From: Astropecten irregularis
Lineage: Eukaryota > Echinodermata > Asteroidea > Paxillosida > Astropectinidae
NCBI GenBank assembly: GCA_963971285.1
Contig: OZ020258.1
Location: forward strand, 10,870,614-10,934,613
Length of the DNA stretch: 64,000 nt
Reading direction: 5' to 3'
The notes below the pieces were generated by a model. The model had not been told where the DNA came from and did not search any database. It was given only the letters and a program-made list of their open reading frames with translations. The translations under genes and the position numbers were made by a program. Below, in pieces: positions 56,031 to 64,000 of this stretch. Within the stretch, counting starts at the first letter, position 1, and the number at the start of each line of letters is the position of its first letter.

Positions 56031-56442
56031 CTAAAAACAAACAAAAAAAATGAATAAAATGCCAAACCTTCTTAATTTAGAATCAGACAACTGCACAGAA
56101 AATGCACAATATGGTCGGTGTATTTTTTTTCGAAAAAGAAAAAGAAAATTAATTTCAGAGCTGTAATCATTTAAAATGCAAGACTAGGTTTCCAATATCC
56201 CCATCCTGCATTTCTTTTCAAACTCCCTCCAGCTTCACCAGCTTAATATGATTCCTGTTTAAGTATAAAGCTCAACGATGCGTTACTAGGGAAACTGGGA
56301 GGATGAACTGCAGATGACTTGTGATCCGTTACAGTCCAGCGGGCACAGGAAGGAGAGATAGGCCTTGTATGGGAAGGAAGGTAGGGGAGGCGGAACGTAA
56401 TTATTCTGATCATAAGATGCACGTATACCTCTCAGCATCTCA

Positions 56443-56799
56443 TTAAAGGTAATATCATACTTTGGTTTTTTATCAAAGAAATACAGATTCATGGGTGAAA
56501 ATATCACGGACGATACAGTAACAGTCATCTGTGAAAATTTCAGTCCCATACGGTGCCCACTTTTTGAGAAAACAGTGAAAAACAGCCACAGTATTTCTTA
56601 AGTCTTTTCTCTTTTATTTTTGATATTTTGAAAGATCCAAAAGATTTTCGGACGTTGTTTGACTAAATACACCATTTCAGGTGGAAACAGTTTTAACTGT
56701 ATGTTTCTACCACCACCATCTTCATACCCTGTAAGTTATACGTAAATCTGGGAACATTTCTGCTTTGGTTTCTTACCAAAGTATGATACTACCTTTAAT
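56443..56799 (+). mobile_element. R1 MITE, complete
   Basis: Left TTAAAGGTAATATCATACTT, right CCAAAGTATGATACTACCTT then TAA. Perfect outer inverted repeat except one base. Confidence 0.85.
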
Positions 56800-57432
56800 A
56801 TTTTTTTTTGGATTTCAGTGCTTTTTAGACTATGACTGCATGTGTATGCGATGAAGGAGGGCAATATTTTTAGGAAGCTGACGAACGAATATCATATCTA
56901 AATCATATCTAAATCATATCTAAAAAAAAAATGTATTGGGCTATATGTCGCTCCCTTGAATTAAGGCCTATGTCGGTGAACTTGCAGTTTTGTTGACACC
57001 TATATCTTATGCATGATGCATGTTGGAGTAAAGCCTAACACATACAATCGGTATCTGAACTCAGTAGCACAGTGTCATTCAGCACTGTCACACTGGCACC
57101 ATACACATCAGTTACATATTACCTGCCCAGCAAAGCGAAACCCACAATTTTCACAAACGCCGCTCATTAATACTGGAACATTCAAAGCAATGCAAGTCAC
57201 GCTTTTCTTTTCGGCCCCCAAAATATGGTTATTTTAAGGTTATTATAGGCCTAAGCATTATATTATGCAAATGGTTTGATAATTTTGTGGCCGACCACAA
57301 ACTCAATGAATGTTTCATAAGTAAAAAATTAATGGCCATACAATTGGGAAACATTCGCACAACCCTTTAGGCATAGTCACAAAGAAAAGTCAAAAGGGCA
57401 TCACATCAACTTCACACAAGGTTAAATTATAG

Positions 57433-57566
57433 CCTAAACTCGAAACTCGGAAATTTAACTCAGAACTCAAAAATTTAACTCGAAATTCGAAAATTCAACT
57501 TGAAACTCGAAAAATTAACTTGAAACTCGAAACTAAAGACTCAAAAATTCAACTCGAGACTTGAAG
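57433..57566. repeat. Degenerate AACTCGAAACTCGAAA minisatellite
   Basis: About 134 bp of imperfect units AACTCGAAACTCG / AAAATTCAACT, period roughly 17-24 bp. Confidence 0.8.
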
Positions 57567-57632
57567 AAAAGAAACCCTCTTACAAAAGAGGAATTACAAT
57601 TACGGTACAAGAGAAAATGGGAACATGATTAA

Positions 57633-57775
57633 TATATGACTAGAGCACACTAGTCGAAACATTGAGACCTAATTCGCACCTATTGCGAACGATATAGAAG
57701 TGCGAACGATATAGAAGTGCGAAAGTACGAACGATAATTACATGGTGTTTCCGCAAACCGATCCACATGATTAAT
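57633..57775. repeat. Dispersed GTGCGAAAGTACGAACGA repeat
   Basis: Contains ACTAGAGCACACTAGTCGAA, two tandem CGATATAGAAGTGCGAA units, and ACATGGTGTTTCCGCAAACC. Confidence 0.75.
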
Positions 57776-57779
57776 ATAA

Positions 57780-59915
57780 AAACTTATAAACGACAATTCT
57801 GATTCAATCCTATAGATCTTTGTCATAGTCTGAAATTGTTTATTTTCATTTAAGAGGGAAAGGATTGATGTGGTTTGACTGAGGATATGTAGGGTTGGTA
57901 ATTCCATGGTAGAATTTAGTGAAAGTGTGCCATAAAAATGATAAAAGGACCATTATCCATTGGACTACACTGCTCCAGGGTTGACAAACTGCAAAGCATC
58001 CAAATGATGCATGCTGTTTAATAATCATATTATGAGTAAGCCAAGTATGGCGAGCCAATGCTGAAATAAGGCCAAAAAAAAAAATGGTTGTGTTGCCTTC
58101 AACTGGAAAAATAAAAATTTTGGGTCGGTCGTTCAATTTTTTAATTTTTTTTGGCAGACTTTCAAACATTTAAGAATAAATACAGGATGTATGGTCACCA
58201 GGGCTTATTAATCAATGATCTTGGGTCGTTTTGAGGAGACACGCCTTTTTACTGCTAAATCTTACATTTTCTGTCAAAAATTGTGAGTTTTTATACTTTA
58301 GGACTCAGAGAAAAAGAAAAGAAAAAAAATCCCGACCCAAAGTTTTGGTTTTTACGGTCGGTCGCTGAGGGCAACACAGGATGTTTTTTTTTTTTTTTTA
58401 GGTCTAATGAACAAAATTTCTCGATCATTCTAGTCACAGTTTTCATCATCATATCCTCAACCATGCGTGGAGCTACGACTTGAAAAGCTTCATTATCAAA
58501 GCATACCGGTAGACCTTTCTTTTATTTACAAACACTGGCCCGTGGTTGGCATGGACGGTCAAACGTTGCAAATCGTTTCATCTTCTTGACAGACGGCGTC
58601 ACCAACTTCAACGTTTTTTGTAAACTTTCCATATTTGTACAAAATTCATACATGTACCAGCATTGCTTGCGTTGTTTCCATTACATTCAGCAATATCTTT
58701 TAATGTTAATGAAACGTTGAGTGCAAATTGGGTAATATAATGGTTATTTTTTATGCCTGGCTTTGACGGCTTGCAACAGTTTCCGCTATGAATTTTTTTG
58801 TGCTAAGCAGCTCTATGACATGAAATTGGCCCCAGATCAAAGTTACTGATACAGCTTTTAGCACGGCCACCAACTGATAAATCACAGTCACTATTTGCAA
58901 CTTGTCATTATTATTCTGTCCCGCAAGGCTTTCCATACCTGTCTGCCGTTTGGAAACCAGAGAAAACCAACCTTACTCTTTGGTATGGTAAGAATGTGCG
59001 GGTAACATAATGAGTCTCGATTCAGCAATATGCAGTGGTTGGCCACACACAAGAGCCACAAACAGTAGTGCAGGCAGCGGCATACAGAATGGGGAGAAAA
59101 AAAAAGACCAGTGAGAAAAAAAAGAAAAGAAAGAAAGCAAGAGAAAGTGAAAGAAAAAAACCACTTTGAAGTGGAGGTGTGTGTGTGGTTGGAGTTTTTT
59201 TTAATACTTTGGGGCCACTAGCTGGCTGTGTCTATATTTGTAGGCAGGTCAAAATGCACCATCACACTTTGATGTAAAGTGAGTGTGTAGCATCAGTCTT
59301 TTGACAGTGGTGTGAGTGTAGGCCTACATGTTGTAGGTATTCCCTCAAACTTACACTCAAACTAATCAGTGGTCTTCAGAATCAGAGGCGCAGGCTTGCA
59401 GACAGAACCTTCTCTCAAGTTGGGACCCGGCTACAAAAGTTAAGTTTGCTTTCACACACAAATTCATGTATTTTGAGCGGATCTTTTTTTGTGTTCGAGT
59501 GCGAAGACCCTCCTGACTAGGTTTTGGTTTAGGGTCAAGAAGGAGTGGAGATGTCATGGGCGGGGCAACGTTCGCAACGCCCACCTGTTGGATGTGCTCA
59601 AGTCAAGCTGGGTATAGTGTGGGAATGTACACAGGAAACTTCTGTGGCTTTTTGTTCTGGTGAGTGTAGGTACATGTAAGTAGATAAAGAGAAGGCCTGC
59701 ATTTTTTGTATTTCGATGAGTTTTGATCGTGCATAATTTACTCTGTAAAGGTAAATAGGTGATATAACAGGCTTCATACTGTGTGTCAAATCACATCCAT
59801 TCATTACCATGGCGATTAATGTAAAATGTCTTTTCGAGTTCGTGCAGTCGTGATTTGACTAACGTTTGAAGAAATTGCGCTGGATTAGAGGATGAATCAT
59901 TAGGACCATTTACAT
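57780..59915. other. Unassigned sequence with purine tract at 59,091-59,163
   Basis: The tract is almost all A and G (GAAAAGAAAGAAAGCAAGAG). A right-end fragment GCTCTATGACATGAAATTGGC of the GGGGCCAATTTCA MITE lies at 58,807-58,836. CGACCGACCCAAA-type words occur inverted at about 58,120 and 58,350, possibly the ends of another fold-back. No gene seen. Confidence 0.45.
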
Positions 59916-59916
59916 A

Positions 59917-60243
59917 AAGGTAATATCATACTTTGGTTTTTGTCAAAGAAGTACAGATTCATGGGCAAAAATATCAAGGAAGTCACAGTCATCTGTGAAA
60001 ATTTCAGTTCCATACGGTGGCCACTTTTTTAGAAAATCGTGAAAAATGGCCACAGTATTTCTTAAGTCTTTTCTCTTTTATTTTTGATCTTTTATAAGAT
60101 CAAAAAGATTTTCGGTCGTTGTTTTACAAATTTCAATTTTAACGGTAGGTTTCTACCACCACCATCTTCATACACTGAATGTTATACGTAAATCTGTGAA
60201 CATTTCTGTATTGGTTTCTTACCAAAGTATGATACTACCTTTA
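59917..60243 (+). mobile_element. R1 MITE beside a long hairpin
   Basis: Left AAAGGTAATATCATACTTTG, right CCAAAGTATGATACTACCTT then TAA. The left flank is ATAA in place of TTAA. Confidence 0.85.
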
Positions 60244-60270
60244 AATAAGACTTTAGCCTGTGTTTTGTAT

Positions 60271-60430
60271 ACAAATATCACATGGTTTATTTCAGGTGGA
60301 CAGTCAATTCTAGCTTCAGAGGTGTTGGAAGTTGACGAACTAGTTCCCGAGGCGAAGTATGTCAACTTCCAACACTGAGGGAAGCTAGAATCGACTGTCC
60401 ACCCAAAATAGACCATGTGCTATTTGTTTT
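60271..60430. repeat. Long near-perfect hairpin (about 60-bp arms, 24-base loop)
   Basis: Left arm includes CATGGTTTATTTCAGGTGGA and GGTGTTGGAAGTTGAC; right arm includes GTCAACTTCCAACACTGAGG and CTGTCCACCCAAAATAGACC. Loop 60,337-60,360. Pairing extends outward over ACAAATATCACATGG / CCATGTGCTATTTGT with one mismatch. Confidence 0.9.
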
Positions 60431-60984
60431 ACTTTACCTCATAAATGTTCTTTCATTGAGAAGTGCAGCAAAACGTTCATTTTGTGAACTTCATGTAGGG
60501 CGAAGTTCACGCACGCGCACTGCAAACTAGGATATTTAACAGGATTTTAACACAAGTTGGCACCGTATTTGGGTCTTTTATAGGGAAAGACTTGAGACAA
60601 TATATCTGACTTCAAATATTAAGCATATAAGATTCAATTTCGTGAGTCACGACACAGCTGTTTTTCCAAATTACTTTTGATGGTGATTTAGTGAGTGTCA
60701 ACTTCGCGTTCCATTTTCCACCGACACTCAAAATTGTAAATTTTTGAAGACTTTCATGAAAACTGCCTTGTGGTTTATTTATACTAGTATGGTGTCGTAT
60801 TTTTCGGCTCTAGCGATTTTTCGTTTTTACTGCCTCATAGTGAATCTCCTTCACTCTAATACAGCAAAGGATCGATCATGAATAACTAATATTCTTTTGT
60901 ACAGTACAACCATGGAGGTAGAAATACTACAATTACTAAAAGTAGCTTTTGTAATAAAAATAATGTATCTAGCAGTCTTGTGTA

Positions 60985-61120
60985 CTTCTCACTTTTCGTA
61001 AAGTCTCAACGTTTCGACTAGCCTGCTCTAGTCCTCGAGAAGAGAAGTGCGAACGAAATAGAAAGTGCGAAAGTACGAACGATTCTTGTATGGTGTTTCC
61101 GCAAATCGATCCACATAACA
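60985..61120. repeat. Dispersed GTGCGAAAGTACGAACGA repeat
   Basis: CAACGTTTCGACTAGCCTGC, CTCTAGTCCTCGAGAAGAG, GTGCGAAAGTACGAACGATT, ATGGTGTTTCCGCAAATCG. The first and second halves are in opposite orientation relative to the 48.2-kb copy. Confidence 0.7.
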
Positions 61121-62085
61121 GATGGATACTTTTCACTTTTATGGGTGGAGCTAGGATCAGAAGGGGAGGTAGACTGGGAGAGATGGGCGGGGGCAACATA
61201 GCTGGTTTGGGAGGGGATGAGGCCCATTGCTAACCTCCTTCCCAGCGGACGGAGCCAAACAGCTGTAGCTTATTAATGCCAGTGGAGTCAACCTCTTCCT
61301 CAGTTTCCCATGACCCTTGGCAACACCCATCCTGGCCCCTGTTTGCATTCCACAATCCCCCCACACACGCACACAACAGCAGCCAATGCAGCTCAGTACT
61401 TCAGTCAGCCCAGTGCCAGATCTTTGTTAAAGTTTCCCCTTTGTCCAAGAGTTGTTCCTTTACTGTTCATACACGTACACGCATGGTCTTTCTTGCGTGG
61501 AAGAAAATAGACCTTTATATCGTTTGTCAGTCTTTTACTAGTAGGTGTGTTGTGCCCACAAATCACTGTCCAGTGTTCAACTCACAATAGGGCTGGGATT
61601 TCCTGCTCTGTGAAGTCGGCAGAGGTCATGTATTTATACATTTTCTTTTCACAGTCAAATTTGCTTTTTTTTTGTAGACCTTTTTTATAACAAAAATGAC
61701 GATTTGTGATGAGAGAACTCTTTTTATATTACAAATGGAAAAGTTCGGTCGGGGGAGACCTCGGGATATTTAGTTACGGCTGGGTGATTCGAGATCACAA
61801 AATGGTGGAATATGGTGGTAGATTCAGCCAGAATTTTAAAAATCCCTGTTTACATATGAGATAAATAAACAAACAGCCACCCTAGGAAGGGCACTTATTA
61901 TATGGAGTCAATAGAAAATTTTGCAACAAGTGTGTCAATTTGTCCAAGCTATTCACTAACTGTTCAGTATCATAGATTCAAAAAGTAGCTCCTCCTTAAT
62001 TAGTACGACTCCCTACATCCTAAATCAAGAGTTGAAAAACTGGGAAAGTGAATCAAACTTCAAGACCCAAAACAAGAGAAGCAAA
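61121..62085. other. Unassigned sequence
   Basis: Contains a GC-richer patch at 61,140-61,400 with short open frames only. Confidence 0.4.
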
Positions 62086-62211
62086 GGGCCTGTTTGTTTC
62101 AGGCAGAAGATCAGTGATCCTGCTGATCCGGATCCCATTTAAGCGTATAGGCCTACTGCATGGGACGTGGATCTGCAAGATCACTGATCTTGTGTCTTAA
62201 ACAAATGGGCC
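62086..62211. mobile_element. GGGCCTGTTTGTTT MITE, third copy
   Basis: Left GGGCCTGTTTGTTTCAGGCA, right TCTTAAACAAATGGGCC. The interior GATCCGGATCCCATTTAAGC and GGGACGTGGATCTGCAAGAT matches the 26.7-kb copy inverted. Confidence 0.75.
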
Positions 62212-63214
62212 AAAGTAATCTCAACTTCAAAAAAAGGGCACAAAAATTGAATTTCCTCCAGATACTTGAAAATAACTAGATGGCCAAGGGTTTAGTAAGT
62301 AAACATAGTGGGTAAAATAAGCATTTTATAGTGAGATTCAAGCAAGAATGCTCAAGCTGAAATTGTAAAGTACGCTGAAAGCTGGCCACTAAGAAAAAAA
62401 GATTCAAGTTTTCTAACATATCTGTTTAGTTATTATGCTAAGGCTGTAAGAATGTATTCTCTAACCTGCTTGTTGGCATCATTAAAAAAAAAATTACGGA
62501 ACACTCACACCAAAACTTGCATCTTAAAGTGTCAGAGCAACAAGACTTTCAGCAAGTGTGGCCCTGACCAGGGTTGACCTGACATGGCCTGGCTTGGGTA
62601 AGCATCCTGGGGCTATAGATGGGATTGGCTCAAAGTTGTAACCACCGCTTCGCAGGGTCATGGGAACACGTATTGAGCCTACTATACACCCTTTGTAGGA
62701 TATGTTCTGCATGCATGCTGTGGCAATGCAGAAACCCAGGATACTGTCTGTACGTACAGTGCAATCATGATCCACAGTACATGTACAACCTTCCTTAATA
62801 CATTATTACACAAATGGCCTTGTCCAATTGCTGTTTAGCTTGTTACACCCGCCCAAATCCCATTTGATCCCTATAATTCCCAGTTGTGTATGGCTGCCTG
62901 TACTCAGGAAGACTGTAACACAATGAGTACAGGAACACTGCACGCCCAAATTTATGCCCAAAACCATTTTAAAGGGACGACTGTCCCACCATAGAACTAC
63001 AACTAGTTTGTAGCTCTATGGTCCCACACAGTTAGTCTCAGTATAAAAAGCTTGTTAAATTTTGTTTGCCCCCTTCTCTTCCGGTGTGGGGAGTAAAGAG
63101 TATGTGGATCGGTTTGCGGAAAGTTTGAGAGTAGAGTAGTTTGAAATTTATAAGGAACTGATATTCTACATAAAATGGAAAATGTGAAGGTGTCACTATA
63201 GCCTGTCCAGTTAT
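62212..63214. other. Unassigned sequence
   Basis: No gene or repeat family recognised. Inverted TAGAACTACAA / TTGTAGCTCTA words flank CTAG at 62,992-63,018, a small hairpin. Confidence 0.4.
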
Positions 63215-63395
63215 TATCAAAGGTCAAAGCTACTATCCTACTCAAGTAACATACCGAAACAGAAATCTTCACAGATTTACTTATAACTTATAGGGTATAA
63301 AGATGGCAATGGTAGAAACATACCGTTAAAATGTTTCTGCCTGAAATGCTGTATTTATCCAGAAAAGAGTAAAACCAATTTTGATCTTCAGAATT
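63215..63395 (-). mobile_element. R1 MITE fragment
   Basis: GCTACTATCCTACTCAAGTA is an eroded left end; CATACCGAAACAGAAATCTT, GGGTATAAAGATGGCAATGG and TTCTGCCTGAAATGCTGTAT follow. The right half is missing. Confidence 0.7.
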
Positions 63396-64000
63396 ATAAT
63401 GATCATACATGCAGGTCCTACTTCTTTGAAATTGATTAGGCCAACAGGTTCAAACACAAACTGAGAATGCGGTAGGCTAATTAAATCCTTACTTTCACAA
63501 AGTATGCATGACTGACACATGTGTAATATAAATCCCAAAAGTACAGAATTTTCTGTTCCTGTAACTTTGTAATAAAGTGTAAAGAGCTTATGATATGCAG
63601 GGATGAGATTGACCAATGATAAAAATGTCTGAAAACAGCTGACAGGGAGCATAACAAGTCTGAAATTTGAAAATCTCCTATACTTTTATGCACAGCCTGT
63701 GAGGAAAAAAGTCTGAAAGCCAAAAAAAAAAAAAAATTGAAATCAGATTTTAATCTGAGAAATCTCATCCCTGGATATGCTAATGGTAATGGTATAAAGG
63801 AGAACCCCATTCGACTTGTTCCAAAATACAAAATTCCCTAGAAATTACAATTGTCTCAACAATTCTCAGGTCTTGACACGCAGCTAGGAAGATAACACCA
63901 CTGGTGTCGCGAGATACCTTGGCAGAGTTCTTTCACAGTTCATATCGGTGATAACGTCAGTTTTGGGACTGTGGGATTTCCGGGCCTATTTCTATGGCAT

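Noticed and set aside
59366-59584. Minus-strand exon with a basic, proline-rich peptide
   Set aside because: No recognisable domain and no convincing splice pair in the phase needed for MIB1.

Overview
The window is eukaryotic genomic DNA, most likely from a marine invertebrate deuterostome. An echinoderm such as a sea star is my best guess, resting on the style of the dispersed repeats and the very high identity of the one recognisable gene to vertebrate MIB1; this lineage call is inference. Coding density is very low, nearly all long open frames are by-products of tandem repeats, and the real gene is split into small exons with GT-AG introns.

The one gene I can support is the 3' part of a mind bomb 1 (MIB1) E3 ubiquitin ligase gene on the minus strand. 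Nine exons between 38,501 and 18,433 join in consistent phase into about 378 residues: ankyrin repeats, then RING1, RING2 (split by an intron), a coiled-coil linker, RING3 and the stop codon. MIB1 ubiquitinates Delta/Jagged ligands and so drives Notch signalling. The upstream exons (MIB/HERC2-ZZ, MIB repeats, first ankyrins) were not found up to position 64,000, so the intron upstream of 38,501 is either longer than 25 kb or the assembly breaks there.

Layout. 1-6,338: a 36-bp satellite, about 176 units with higher-order structure, open in both directions. 6,339-7,113: a second, G-rich minisatellite with quadruplex-type spacing. 7,117-15,303: a tandem segmental duplication of pattern A-A-B-A-A-B-A in which each of the first four A units carries a 12-bp (36-bp higher-order) GC-rich minisatellite. 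15,250-18,430: MITEs and the region 3' of MIB1. 18,433-38,501: the MIB1 exons, whose introns are packed with repeats: a 109-bp satellite built from the 5' half of a tRNA-type SINE (last intron), a LINE reverse-transcriptase relic, many MITEs including nested ones, a 2.9-kb inverted pair, and a 21-bp minisatellite. 38,502-64,000: no exon recognised; MITEs, SINEs, a second copy of the 21-bp minisatellite, long hairpins and one promoter-like cluster (CCAAT, MEF2, TATA) near 51.1 kb.

The best leads are the SINE-head satellite inside a MIB1 intron, the nearly indel-free 36-bp satellite with higher-order blocks, a MITE family with TTAA target sites of which one copy interrupts another element, the 2.9-kb inverted element, and a long hairpin at 60.3 kb.
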